NCBI RefSeq assembly: GCF_015477765.1
Contig: NZ_JADLQQ010000002.1
Span: 310,001-374,000 of the forward strand
Source of the DNA: Nocardia transvalensis
GTDB taxonomy: Bacteria; Actinomycetota; Actinomycetes; Mycobacteriales; Mycobacteriaceae
Length of the DNA stretch: 64,000 nt
Direction: 5' to 3'
Part shown: positions 17,838 through 26,400 of the stretch, piece after piece
Layout of the letters: each line of letters starts with the position of its first letter
Position numbering within the stretch: position 1 is the stretch's first letter
Translations under genes and position numbers: made by a program
The notes under the pieces: generated by a model
Seen by the model: the letters and a program-made list of their open reading frames with translations, nothing else
Database searches by the model: none
What the model was told of the DNA's origin: nothing

Positions 17838-19331
17838 ATGGCGAGCGGGATGGAGCACGTCGATGTGCTGATCGTCGGGGCCGGGCTGTCGGGGATCGGG
17901 GCCGCGCATCATCTGCAGCGGGCGTTCCCGCATCGGAGGTACGCGATCCTGGAGGCCCGCGACGCCATCGGGGGTACGTGGGATCTGTTCCGGTATCCGG
18001 GCATTCGATCCGATTCGGATATGTTCACCCTGGGTTATCGGTTCCGGCCGTGGCTGGGAGACAAGTCCATCGCCGATGGTGAGTCGATCCTGCGGTACGT
18101 GCGCGACACCGCGGCCGAGGACGGGATCGATCGGCACATCCGGTTCGGGCATCGCGTAGAACGGGCCGAATGGTCGTCGGAGGACCAGCGCTGGACCGTC
18201 ACGGCCCGGCGCACCGATACCGATGAGACCGTCACGCTCACCGCGAACTTCCTGTTCTGCTGTTCCGGCTACTACCGATACGACCAGGGCTACACGCCCG
18301 AGTTCCCCGGCCGGGACCGGTTCACCGGCACGATCGTGCACCCGCAGCACTGGCCGGAGGATCTCGAGGTCGCCGGGAAGCGCGTGGTGATCATCGGCTC
18401 CGGCTCCACCGCGGTGACGCTCGGACCCGCACTGGCCGATCTGGGCGCACACGTGACCCTGCTACAGCGTTCACCGTCCTACATCCTGTCCTTGCCCGCT
18501 CGCGATCATTTCGCCGACCGGGTGCGCCAACTGCTGCCCGCCCGCGCCGCCTACGCCCTGACGCGCGCCAAGAACATCATCCGCGGCACCGCCATCTACC
18601 AACTGAGCCAACGCTATCCGCATCGCGTTCGGGCCTGGATCCGCGGCCTGCAGGAACGCTGGCTGCCGGAGGGCTACGACATCGACACCCACTTCAATCC
18701 TCGCTACAACCCCTGGGATCAGCGCATGTGCCTGGCGCCCAACGGGGATCTGTTCCGAGCCATTCGCAACGGCGAGCTGGAGATGGTCACCGGCGGCATC
18801 GACACCTTCACCGAAACCGGCGTGCGCCTGGAGTCGGGAGCCGAGCTGGATGCCGATATCATCGTCACCGCAACGGGTTTGGATCTGCTCATCTTCGGCG
18901 GCATGGACCTCGTGGTCGACGGGGCGCCGGTGGACGTGCCGAAAACCATGGCCTACAAGGCGATGATGCTCTCAGACGTGCCGAACTTCGCCTATATCAT
19001 CGGCTACGCCAACGCCTCCTGGACGCTGAAGGCGGATCTGGTGTGCGAGTACGTAGTGCGGCTGCTGCGGCACATGGACGCCCACGGCTACGGTGCGGTG
19101 ACACCGGTGCGCGATTCGTCGGTGGGCACCCAGCCGTTCGTGCCCAGGTTCAACCCGGGATACATACTGCGTGCCGCGGACCGGTTCCCGGCCGCCGGCG
19201 ATCGCAAGCCGTGGCAGCCGCACATGAATTACCTGCGCGATCTGGCCCTCCTCCGCTACGGCCGTATCGCCGACCGTGCCCTGCGCTTCACCCCGGCCGC
19301 CGACCGCCAGCCCGCGCGGGCCGCCAACTAG
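17838..19331 (+). CDS. FAD-dependent monooxygenase, MymA/EthA (Baeyer-Villiger) type
   Basis: 497 residues from ATG 17838 (an in-frame ATG four codons later is possible). Class B flavin monooxygenase fingerprints: FAD Rossmann GAGLSGIGAA (14-23), the NADPH Rossmann GSGSTAVTL (about 187-195), and between them the Baeyer-Villiger signature F162-x-G-x3-His168-x3-Trp172-Pro173 (FTGTIVHPQHWP), where Pro replaces the usual Thr after His. Long stretches (GGTWDLFRYPGIRSDSDMFT, NASWTLK) match the MymA/EthA group, which oxidises ketones to esters and activates thioamide drugs. With the nearby GabD2-like dehydrogenase and SDR it may belong to a ketone or lipid oxidation set. The TetR gene after it converges with it. 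Confidence 0.9.
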   Translation: MASGMEHVDVLIVGAGLSGIGAAHHLQRAFPHRRYAILEARDAIGGTWDLFRYPGIRSDSDMFTLGYRFRPWLGDKSIADGESILRYVRDTAAEDGIDRHIRFGHRVERAEWSSEDQRWTVTARRTDTDETVTLTANFLFCCSGYYRYDQGYTPEFPGRDRFTGTIVHPQHWPEDLEVAGKRVVIIGSGSTAVTLGPALADLGAHVTLLQRSPSYILSLPARDHFADRVRQLLPARAAYALTRAKNIIRGTAIYQLSQRYPHRVRAWIRGLQERWLPEGYDIDTHFNPRYNPWDQRMCLAPNGDLFRAIRNGELEMVTGGIDTFTETGVRLESGAELDADIIVTATGLDLLIFGGMDLVVDGAPVDVPKTMAYKAMMLSDVPNFAYIIGYANASWTLKADLVCEYVVRLLRHMDAHGYGAVTPVRDSSVGTQPFVPRFNPGYILRAADRFPAAGDRKPWQPHMNYLRDLALLRYGRIADRALRFTPAADRQPARAAN

Positions 19332-19349
19332 TCGGCTCGATGTCGCGAA

Positions 19350-20051
19350 TCAGCCTGCGCTATCGAAGATTCCGGGAATCGTCAACGCCAACTCGACATC
19401 CTCGCGACGGCCGAGGGTGACCAGTACGCTGCGGATCATGGTCGACCGCGCCTCGGCCACCTCCCGCGGATCCGGCTCCGTGCCCGGCGCGGCGGCCGCC
19501 GACACCCGGTAGCCCACGAATTCGCAGACCTGCAGGGCGGTGTCCAGATCCAACGGCGTCGGCGACGGTCGCCCCAACTCGGCGAACTTGTCCCGTACCA
19601 GGGCGCGAATATCGTCGAAGGCGTCCTCCCGGTAGGCCGACACCGGCGAGGCCGGATCGTGCAGTTCGGCGAACAACGGCCGCAGCATCGCCCCGTGCCC
19701 GCGCGCCCAATCCAGATAGGCGTCGATGATCCCGATGCCCAGTTGCACCGGCTCGTCGGACCGGTCCAGTGCGGCCCGGATACCCCCGACCAGCCCCTCG
19801 TTGGACGTGGTCAGCAGCGCGTGCAGCGGTTGCTCGGCATTGCCGAAATACCGGTAGAAGGTCGGCCGCGAGATTCCGGCGCGCTCGATGATGCGCGCGA
19901 CGCTGAGCCCGCGCGATCCGTGCTCGGTGAAAACCGCCGCGGTGGCCAGCACGATGCGCGCACGGACCTCGTCGGCCTGCTCCTGCGTCTGCGGCGGGCG
20001 GCCGCGGCGGCCACCGCCGTTGTGAGATGCGACCACCGCATCGCCCGGCAT
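19350..20051 (-). CDS. TetR-family regulator of the aldehyde dehydrogenase operon
   Basis: 233 residues from ATG 20051, with GGAGG eight bases upstream. The HTH is at about 28-75 (RIVLATAAVFTEHGSRGLSV, then ARIIERAGISRPTFYRYFGN), after a Gly/Arg-rich tail. The gene is divergent from the aldehyde dehydrogenase at 20186. The 134 bp between them hold two tandem 12-bp dyads, the strongest operator candidate in the window, so autorepression and control of the dehydrogenase/SDR pair is the natural reading. Control of the monooxygenase gene that converges from the left is possible but nothing in the sequence shows it. Confidence 0.9.
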   Translation of the reverse strand: MPGDAVVASHNGGGRRGRPPQTQEQADEVRARIVLATAAVFTEHGSRGLSVARIIERAGISRPTFYRYFGNAEQPLHALLTTSNEGLVGGIRAALDRSDEPVQLGIGIIDAYLDWARGHGAMLRPLFAELHDPASPVSAYREDAFDDIRALVRDKFAELGRPSPTPLDLDTALQVCEFVGYRVSAAAAPGTEPDPREVAEARSTMIRSVLVTLGRREDVELALTIPGIFDSAG

Positions 20052-20114
20052 ATGTGGGTCCTCCCTGATCGGTGGGACAGCGCTTGACAGAACGCGCGGG
20101 ACGGATATTAATCT

Positions 20115-20143
20115 AACATCAGTGTTAACCTAACACTGGTGTT
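20115..20143. promoter_or_regulatory. Tandem palindromic operator in the tetR/aldehyde dehydrogenase gap
   Basis: Two 12-bp dyads of the form AACAYYRGTGTT lie side by side (AACATCAGTGTT at 20115-20126 and AACACTGGTGTT at 20132-20143), with centres 17 bp apart. Together they also make a larger imperfect 13-3-13 inverted repeat (12 of 13 bases pair). The site is about 43 bp upstream of the dehydrogenase start. Paired dyads of this size usually bind two TetR dimers. Confidence 0.65.
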
Positions 20144-20185
20144 CAATAAAATGGTGGACGCGTTCCCCGGACGAGAGGGCCGACT

Positions 20186-21757
20186 ATGACGACCGCCCCG
20201 CAACTGGCCGCCGCCGACGCATTGCCTTCCCCGCTGGTACAGACTCTGCTGGCGCATGCCACCGCGGGCGGCGCCGGCTCGGTCGAGGTCTTCGCCCCGG
20301 CGACGGGCCGCAAGATCGCCGATCTGCCGCAGTCCTCGCCCGCCGATATCGACCGGGCCTTCGACACCGCGCGCCGCGCCCAGCGCGAGTGGGCGGATGT
20401 GCCGATCCGCGAGCGCGCCGCGATTCTGCGGCGCTTCCACGATCTGGTGCTGGCCGAACAGGACACCATCCTCGATATCGTGCAGACCGAGACCGGCAAG
20501 TCCCGCGTCCACGCCTTCGACGAGGTGGGTGACGTCGCGGTCAACGCCCGCTACTACGCGGCCGTGGCCGAGCGGCTGCTCGCCCCGCGCCGCCCGCGCG
20601 GAGTGCTGCCGGTTCTGACTCGGGTCGAGGTGCGCCACCGGCCGAAGGGCGTCGTCGCGGTCATCTCGCCGTGGAACTATCCGCTGGCCCTGGCCGCCTC
20701 CGACGCGCTGCCCGCGCTGATCGCCGGGAATGCGGTGGTGGCGCGGCCGGACAATCAGACGGCTCTGACCGCGCTGTGGGCGATCGATGCCGCCGAACGT
20801 GCGGGTCTGCCGAAGGGGCTGTGGCAGGCGGTGCTCGGGCGCGGATCGGTGATCGGTGGCGAGGTGATCGGCCGCGCCGACTACGTCGACTACACCGGTT
20901 CGAGCGCCACCGGCCGCACCATCGCCCGGCAGGCGGGGGAGCGGCTGATCGGCTACTCCCTCGAATTGGGCGGTAAGAACCCGCTGCTGGTGCTGGCGGA
21001 CGCCGATGTCGATGCGGCGGCACGCATCGCGGTGCGGGCGTGCTTCGCCTCGGCCGGGCAGCTGTGCGAGTCGATCGAGCGAATCTACGTGCACGACACG
21101 GTGTACGACCGGTTCGTCGGCGAATTCGTCTCCCGGACGAAGAAACTGCGGCTGGGGTCGGCGCTGGACTATTCCTACGAGATGGGGTCGCTGACCTTTC
21201 CGCGCCAGATCGACACCGTCGCCGCCCATGTGGACGACGCGGTCGCCAAGGGTGCGACCGTGCTGGCCGGTGGTCGTGCCCGGCCCGACCTCGGGCCCTA
21301 CTTCTACGAGCCGACCATCCTCGAGGGCGTGCGGCCCGGGATGACCGTCCACCGGGAGGAGACCTTCGGCCCGGTGGTGTCGGTCTATCGCGTGGACAGC
21401 GACGACGAGGCCGTCGCGCAGGCCAACGACACCGCCTACGGCCTCAATGCCAGTGTGTGGAGCCGGGATACGGTCCGCGCCCGCGAGATCGCCGCGCGCA
21501 TCCATGCCGGATCGGTCAATGTGAACGAGGGCTTCATCGCCGCATGGGGCAGTGTGGCCGCGCCGTCCGGCGGCCTGGGCATCTCCGGAGGAGGCCGCCG
21601 CCACGGCCCGGAGGGCCTGTCGAAATACGTCGACACCCAGACCATCGCCGTGCAGCGGGCGGTGCCGATCGCGCCGCTGCCGGGTATGTCGGAGGCCCTG
21701 TGGGCCAAGACGTTGACACTGTATTTCGGTGCGATGAAGGCGCTGCGGCAAAAATGA
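20186..21757 (+). CDS. gabD2: NAD(P)+-dependent aldehyde dehydrogenase, GabD2-like (succinate-semialdehyde type)
   Basis: 523 residues from ATG 20186 with GAGAGGG upstream. The aldehyde dehydrogenase core is complete: SPWNYPLALA (161-170), the cofactor motif GSSATGR (238-244), the general base Glu260 in LELGGKNP, and the nucleophile Cys294 in FASAGQLCESIERIYV. The sequence follows what I recall of M. tuberculosis GabD2 along its whole length (for example VNVNEGFIAAWGSVAAPSGG), so oxidation of succinate semialdehyde or a similar short aldehyde to the acid is likely. I cannot settle substrate or NAD/NADP preference. It is co-transcribed with the SDR 26 bp downstream and controlled from the 20115-20143 site. 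Confidence 0.88.
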   Translation: MTTAPQLAAADALPSPLVQTLLAHATAGGAGSVEVFAPATGRKIADLPQSSPADIDRAFDTARRAQREWADVPIRERAAILRRFHDLVLAEQDTILDIVQTETGKSRVHAFDEVGDVAVNARYYAAVAERLLAPRRPRGVLPVLTRVEVRHRPKGVVAVISPWNYPLALAASDALPALIAGNAVVARPDNQTALTALWAIDAAERAGLPKGLWQAVLGRGSVIGGEVIGRADYVDYTGSSATGRTIARQAGERLIGYSLELGGKNPLLVLADADVDAAARIAVRACFASAGQLCESIERIYVHDTVYDRFVGEFVSRTKKLRLGSALDYSYEMGSLTFPRQIDTVAAHVDDAVAKGATVLAGGRARPDLGPYFYEPTILEGVRPGMTVHREETFGPVVSVYRVDSDDEAVAQANDTAYGLNASVWSRDTVRAREIAARIHAGSVNVNEGFIAAWGSVAAPSGGLGISGGGRRHGPEGLSKYVDTQTIAVQRAVPIAPLPGMSEALWAKTLTLYFGAMKALRQK

Positions 21758-21783
21758 TGTCGCACAACGGGAAAGGGACGGGT

Positions 21784-22611
21784 ATGGAAACGGTAGCCGG
21801 TCGCAAGGTGCTGATCACCGGTGCCGCCATGGGTTTGGGCAAGTCGTTCGCCGAACGCGCGGTGCGGGAGAGGGCGACCGATGTGGTGCTGTGGGATATC
21901 AACGACAACGCGCTGAAGGAGACCGCCGCCGAACTGTCGAAGCTGGGCGCGGCCCGGATTCACCAGTACGTCGTCGATGTCTCGGACCGCCGGGCCATCA
22001 CCGACGCGGGCACAGCCGTGCGCGCCGAGGTCGGCGATATCGACATCCTGGTCAACAACGCCGGGATCGTGCGGGGCAACGGGTACTTCTGGGAGACCCC
22101 CGACCGCGGTGACATCGAGAAGACGATGGCGATCAATTCCCTTGCGCCCATGTACATCACGCTCGAATTCCTGCCCGCCATGGTGCGGCGCGGGACACCG
22201 GCGCGGGTGCTGAACATCTCCTCCTCGGCGGGTCTGGTCTCCAATCCGCGGATGAGCGTCTACGCCGCCTCCAAGTGGGCCGCGCTGGGCTGGTCGGATT
22301 CGGTGCGCCTCGAGCTCGAGCAGTCCGGCAACGAGCACGTCAAGGTCACCACCTTCTGCCCGACCTACATCAACACCGGAATGTTCGCCGGCGCCAAGGG
22401 TTTCCTGTTCACCCCGATCATCGAGCAGGACCACGCCGTCGACACCGCGTGGAACGAGATGAAGAAGGGCTCGGCCCTGGTGGTGATGCCGTGGACCTCG
22501 CGGCTCAACCGCGCCATCTCCGGGCTGCTGCCGCTGAAGGTGCGCGACTTCTACCTCAATGCCGTGGGCGTATACCACTCCATGGACGAATTCACCGGCC
22601 GCGCAGGATAG
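21784..22611 (+). CDS. Short-chain dehydrogenase/reductase (SDR)
   Basis: 275 residues from ATG 21784, preceded by GGGAAAGGGACGGGT. An in-frame ATG at 21754 overlaps the dehydrogenase stop but lacks a ribosome site. Classical SDR features: the cofactor motif TGAAMGLG (12-19), NNAG (91-94), and the catalytic Ser (NISSSAG, about 145-151), Tyr160 and Lys164 (YAASK). Asp38 after the second strand favours NAD(H). The enzyme would interconvert an alcohol and a carbonyl. Its place behind the aldehyde dehydrogenase suggests alcohol to aldehyde to acid in one operon. The C-terminal segment (GLLPLKVRDFYLNAVGVY) is lipophilic, as in SDRs acting on long-chain substrates. Confidence 0.9.
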   Translation: METVAGRKVLITGAAMGLGKSFAERAVRERATDVVLWDINDNALKETAAELSKLGAARIHQYVVDVSDRRAITDAGTAVRAEVGDIDILVNNAGIVRGNGYFWETPDRGDIEKTMAINSLAPMYITLEFLPAMVRRGTPARVLNISSSAGLVSNPRMSVYAASKWAALGWSDSVRLELEQSGNEHVKVTTFCPTYINTGMFAGAKGFLFTPIIEQDHAVDTAWNEMKKGSALVVMPWTSRLNRAISGLLPLKVRDFYLNAVGVYHSMDEFTGRAG

Positions 22612-22615
22612 TTCG

Positions 22616-23671
22616 CTACTCCTTACGGGCGCGGCTGGGTTGTACGCGCGGTGGTTCGTTGGGCATCTTCGGATATACCGGCGGCCACGGCGCGTCCATC
22701 AACCCGGACTCCATATCCCGCTGTGACATCTCGAGCAGCGGTTCGATCGACTGCGGGCCGCGGTCGGCCCAGGGGTCACCCAGGTCGGCGACGCGGGCGG
22801 GGACGGTGGCGAGGGTGAGCTCGTCGGGAACGACGGTGTCCAGGTCCTCCCAGGCGAGGGGGGTGGAGACCTGGGCGTTGACCTTGGGCCGCACCGACCA
22901 GGCGCCGAACACCGTCTTGTGCGGGGCGTTCTGGTTGTAGTCGAGGAAAACGCGTTGTCCGCGTTCCTCTTTCCACCAGTGGGCGGTGATCAGGTCCGGG
23001 TGGCGGCGTTCCAGCTCCCGGGCCAGGGCCACGGCGGCGGCGCGCACCTGGTAGCCGTCCCAGCGGGGTTCGAGCAGCACGTAGATGTGCAGGCCGCGGG
23101 AGCCGGATGTCTTGATCCGCGAGTCGATTCCGAGTTCGTGGCACAGGTCGCGGGTAAGGACTGCGGCCTTGCGCAGGTCGTCGAAGCCGATTCCGGGGGA
23201 GGGGTCGAGGTCCACGCGCAGTTCGTCGGTGACACCGGTGGGTGGCAGCAGATTGCCGTCCGCGTCGTACACCGGTGCCGCGCCGGTGAGTTCCGGATAG
23301 TCGACGCGGGTCGGCCAGACGTGAAAACCCAAGCAGCCCAGGTTGACCGCCCACAGAATGTGGGCGAGGTCCGCGGCGACCAGGGCATCACCGGTGGTGC
23401 CGTTCGGCGTGGTCACCTGCGTGGTCTGCAACCAGTCCGGCGCGGAGGCCGGAACCCGTTTCTGGAACCAGGATTTGCCGCCCGCGCCGTCCGGATAGCG
23501 TTCCAGCATGAGCGGCCGGTTGCCGATGGCGCGCAGCAGCGGCTCGGCCACGGCCTGGTAGTAGCGGACCAGATCGAGTTTGGTTTCCCCGCGCTTGGAG
23601 AAGTAGATCTTGTCCGGATTGCTGATCGCTACCGACCGGCCGTCGGCCTCGACGTCGATGGATTTACTCAC
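22616..23671 (-). CDS. Prim-PolC: LigD-type polymerase/primase domain protein
   Basis: 351 residues from GTG 23671, whose GTGA overlaps the ligC stop. This is a stand-alone polymerase domain of the archaeo-eukaryotic primase superfamily. The catalytic metal pair is Asp154/Asp156 in LRVDLDPSPGIG, and the SGSRGLHIYVLL segment follows. The N-terminal block (FSKRGETKLDLVRYYQAVAE) is typical of LigD polymerase domains. Such proteins fill short gaps with ribo- or deoxyribonucleotides. In mycobacteria the equivalent pair Prim-PolC (Rv3730c) and LigC (Rv3731) works in base excision repair (established). The same partnership, with tighter coupling, is seen here. It converges with the SDR, four bases apart. 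Confidence 0.9.
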   Translation of the reverse strand: MSKSIDVEADGRSVAISNPDKIYFSKRGETKLDLVRYYQAVAEPLLRAIGNRPLMLERYPDGAGGKSWFQKRVPASAPDWLQTTQVTTPNGTTGDALVAADLAHILWAVNLGCLGFHVWPTRVDYPELTGAAPVYDADGNLLPPTGVTDELRVDLDPSPGIGFDDLRKAAVLTRDLCHELGIDSRIKTSGSRGLHIYVLLEPRWDGYQVRAAAVALARELERRHPDLITAHWWKEERGQRVFLDYNQNAPHKTVFGAWSVRPKVNAQVSTPLAWEDLDTVVPDELTLATVPARVADLGDPWADRGPQSIEPLLEMSQRDMESGLMDAPWPPVYPKMPNEPPRVQPSRARKE

Positions 23672-24759
23672 TTCGCCCCCTGTTTGGCCTCGGCGAAGAT
23701 GTCGGCCAGCTCCGCCGGGGCGACCTCGTCGAGCTGAGCGTAGGTGCACGATTCGGGCGTGCGGTCGTCCCGGAAGCGGACCAGTCGCCCGCCGTGGCGC
23801 AGCCGCCCGGCCATGACGTGTTCGTAGCGGACCTCGGCGACCAGCTCCGGTCGCAGCGCCTCCCACGACAGATCCTTACCGCCGGTCCAGCGGCTGATCC
23901 CGCCGGGCATCTTGCCCTCGGCCCTGGCCTGTGCCGCGGCGTCGGCCCACTGCCGCCACGGGTGGTTGTCCAGGGCGTTGTCCCGCAGCGGGGCGAGTTC
24001 GTCGACCAGTTCCTTGCGGCGGGCGGCGGTGAAACTGCTGGCCACCCCGACGTGATGGAGATTGCCCTCGTCGTCGTAGAGCCCCAGCAGCAGCGAGCCC
24101 ACGCCCTGTCCGTCCTTGTGCCAGCGGAACCCGGCCACCACACAGTCGGCGGTGCGCTCGTGTTTGACCTTGACCATCACCCGCTTGTCCTGCAGATACG
24201 GCAGGTCCCTGGCCTTCACCATGACCCCGTCGAAGCCCGCGCCCTCGAACCGGGTGAACCAGTCCTGCGCCGTGGCCGGATCGGAGGTGAGCGGGGTCAG
24301 ATGCAGGCGCTGCACGGAATTGTCGACGATCGTCTCGAGGATGCGCCGCCGCTCGGCGAACGGCAGCTCGGTCAGGTCCTGGTCGCCCAGGGCCAGCAGG
24401 TCGAAGGCGACGAAACTGGCCGGGGTCTCCACGGCCAGCTTGTTCACCCGCGACGCAGCCGGATGCAGACGTTGCTGCAGCGTGTCGAAGTCCAGGCCGT
24501 GCTCGGTCACGACCACGATCTCGCCGTCGACCACGCATTTATCCGGCAACGCACCGGCCAGCAACTCCACCAGCTCCGGGAAGTAGCGGGTCAGCGGCCG
24601 GTCGTTGCGCGAACCCAGCTCCACCTCGGCACCGTCGCGGAAGACGATGCAGCGGAAACCGTCCCACTTGGGTTCGTAATACAGATCCGGATCACGCGGC
24701 AGCTCCGATGCCGATTTCGCCAGCATCGGTTTCACGGGCGGCATGACGGGCAGGTCCAC
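23668..24759 (-). CDS. ligC: ATP-dependent DNA ligase LigC
   Basis: 363 residues from GTG 24759, with GAGGAGGATC immediately upstream. ATP-dependent ligase motif I is KWDGFR with the adenylated Lys31. Motif III/IIIa (VAFDLLALGDQ), motif IV (FDGVMVK) and motif V (VMVKVKHERTADCVVAGF) follow, and then an OB domain. The size is that of the short LigC class, without nuclease or polymerase domains. It seals nicks, here probably after Prim-PolC has filled a gap, since the downstream gene starts inside its stop codon. A second ATP-dependent ligase lies at 60822. Confidence 0.92.
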   Translation of the reverse strand: MDLPVMPPVKPMLAKSASELPRDPDLYYEPKWDGFRCIVFRDGAEVELGSRNDRPLTRYFPELVELLAGALPDKCVVDGEIVVVTEHGLDFDTLQQRLHPAASRVNKLAVETPASFVAFDLLALGDQDLTELPFAERRRILETIVDNSVQRLHLTPLTSDPATAQDWFTRFEGAGFDGVMVKARDLPYLQDKRVMVKVKHERTADCVVAGFRWHKDGQGVGSLLLGLYDDEGNLHHVGVASSFTAARRKELVDELAPLRDNALDNHPWRQWADAAAQARAEGKMPGGISRWTGGKDLSWEALRPELVAEVRYEHVMAGRLRHGGRLVRFRDDRTPESCTYAQLDEVAPAELADIFAEAKQGAK

Positions 24760-24795
24760 ACGATCCTCCTCGAGTTCTCACCCATGTGGACGGTA

Positions 24796-24819
24796 CGGGC
24801 GAGGAAAAATCATCGCCCG
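24796..24819 (-). terminator. Hairpin after the cold-shock gene
   Basis: Stem CGGGCGA/TCGCCCG (7 bp) with a 10-base A-rich loop, 37 bp past the stop codon of the cold-shock gene and just before the ligC ribosome site. On the minus strand its loop reads as a T-rich run. It would separate the cold-shock gene from ligC. Confidence 0.45.
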
Positions 24820-24855
24820 CCCTTTCACCAAGATCGTATGCCCGGCTACAGACCC

Positions 24856-25239
24856 TTAAGGCTCGAGCCATCCGTGTTGCTCGGCGAAGGCCGTCAGCCG
24901 CTCGCGGATGGTGAGAATTTCCCCGGCGGTCAGCGCCGGACTCGCGTCGAGCAGCAGTTCGGTGATCAGCCGCTTGTGTTCGGCGGGGGTGAGCTGACCG
25001 GAGTTGCGATTGCGATGCCGCGCCGGCGCGGGCTGACCGCCGACGGCCGTCAGATTCACCGCCTTGGGGCCGCGGTCACCCTCGGTCACCTCGAATTCGA
25101 ACACCCGCCCCTGCCGCAGTTCGTCCTCGTCCAATCCGATGTCGTTCACATGGACGAATACGTCGGGGCCACCGTCTTCCGGGCGGATGAAGCCGAACCC
25201 CCGAGAACTATCGAAGGACACCAATTTCCCGATGGACAC
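24856..25239 (-). CDS. Cold-shock domain protein with a helical C-terminal extension
   Basis: 127 residues from GTG 25239. Residues 1-66 are a cold-shock (OB) domain with RNP1 (RGFGFIRP, 13-20) and RNP2 (DVFVHV, 26-31); these bind single-stranded RNA or DNA. After a short basic linker (PAPARHRNRN), residues 80-127 form a predicted helical domain (LTPAEHKRLITELLLDASPA, then LTAGEILTIRERLTAFAEQH). Plain CspA proteins are about 67-70 residues, so this is a two-domain variant of the kind common in actinobacteria. An RNA-chaperone or regulatory role is likely. It sits 25 bp downstream of the SPFH gene. Confidence 0.88.
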   Translation of the reverse strand: MSIGKLVSFDSSRGFGFIRPEDGGPDVFVHVNDIGLDEDELRQGRVFEFEVTEGDRGPKAVNLTAVGGQPAPARHRNRNSGQLTPAEHKRLITELLLDASPALTAGEILTIRERLTAFAEQHGWLEP

Positions 25240-25264
25240 CTACACCCGCTCCTCGTCGCCGTCC

Positions 25265-26386
25265 CTATTCCTGCACTCTATCGAGCGTGCTCGGGTTGTG
25301 TTCGTTGTTGGGCGAAAGTGCCTTCTGCAGCGAATTGAACACCGTCAGACCCTGACCCACCATGCCGTTGACCAGCTCACTTACTCCGTCGGGGCCGTTG
25401 AGAACGGTGAGATTCGCATCGGCCAGCCCCTTCGCAGCCTGGGCGACGATTTCCGGTAGCTGTTCGATCAGCAGCTGATCCAGGGCGATGCGGTTGTGGG
25501 AGGCGGCGGCCTCGGCCTGGATGCGGGTGCGGTCGGCCTCGGCCTGAGCCAGGATGCGCACCCGTTCGGCGTCGGCCAGGGCCGGTTTGACCACTTCGGC
25601 CTGCAGCTGCTGTTCGCGCAGCTCGGCCTCTTTGCGCGCCTGTTCGGCCTGGGCGGTCAGTACCTCCTGCAGCGCATGCGCCTGGGCGAGCGGACCGGCC
25701 TGCGCGGCTTCGGCATTGGCCTTATCGATATCGCGCTGATACTGGGCGCGCAGAATAGCCGTCTCGCGCTGATATTCGGCTTGCCTGCGTAGCGATTCCT
25801 GTTCGGCCTTCGCGGCCTCCTGCGCTGCATGCGATTGAGCGATCTGCGCATCGCGGTGCACGGCGGCATTGTGTGGTGCGGCCAAGGCGGTGATGTAGCC
25901 GAGATCGCCGTCGTCGATGGATTGGATCTGGAACGAATCCACCCACAGCCCGATATTGCTCATCTCCACCTTCGAGGCCATCAGCACCTCGTCGGCGAGC
26001 CGCTGGCGCTCGCGGATGATCTCCTCCACCGTCATCGAGCCCACGATCGAGCGCAGATGTCCGGAGAAAATCCGTCCGGTCAGGACAGACATCTCCTGCT
26101 CCTGTTCGGACAGAAACCGTTGCGCCGCATTGACGATCGACTGGGTGTCGTTGGCGACCTTGAACGCGATCACCGCGCGCACATCCAGCTGAATGCCCTG
26201 TTTCGTGACGCACCGCTCGCTGATTTCGGCCTCGAACATGGCCAGCGACAGATAGCGGACCTTGCGGAACAGCGGAATCACGAAGGCGCCGTGTCCGATC
26301 ACCACCCGAAACGGCGCATTGTCCTTGGTGCGGCCACCGCTGACCAGCATGGCCTCATCGGGGTCGGGCACGTGGTACCCCAGCAC
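25265..26386 (-). CDS. SPFH/band-7 (flotillin-like) protein
   Basis: 373 residues. GTG 26386 is chosen because GGGAG lies six bases upstream; the frame runs further but overlaps the NfeD-like gene. The N-terminal 160 residues form the SPFH domain (KQGIQLDVRAVIAFKVAND, then NAAQRFLS). Residues about 185-300 are a long Ala/Glu/Gln coiled coil (EAAKAEQESLRRQAEYQRET and similar), typical of flotillins. No clear N-terminal membrane hairpin is seen, so membrane attachment would be through the SPFH domain or a partner. Flotillins scaffold ordered membrane regions. The NfeD-like OB protein directly upstream is the usual partner. Confidence 0.85.
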   Translation of the reverse strand: MLGYHVPDPDEAMLVSGGRTKDNAPFRVVIGHGAFVIPLFRKVRYLSLAMFEAEISERCVTKQGIQLDVRAVIAFKVANDTQSIVNAAQRFLSEQEQEMSVLTGRIFSGHLRSIVGSMTVEEIIRERQRLADEVLMASKVEMSNIGLWVDSFQIQSIDDGDLGYITALAAPHNAAVHRDAQIAQSHAAQEAAKAEQESLRRQAEYQRETAILRAQYQRDIDKANAEAAQAGPLAQAHALQEVLTAQAEQARKEAELREQQLQAEVVKPALADAERVRILAQAEADRTRIQAEAAASHNRIALDQLLIEQLPEIVAQAAKGLADANLTVLNGPDGVSELVNGMVGQGLTVFNSLQKALSPNNEHNPSTLDRVQE

Positions 26387-26400
26387 AGTTGTCTCCCTTG

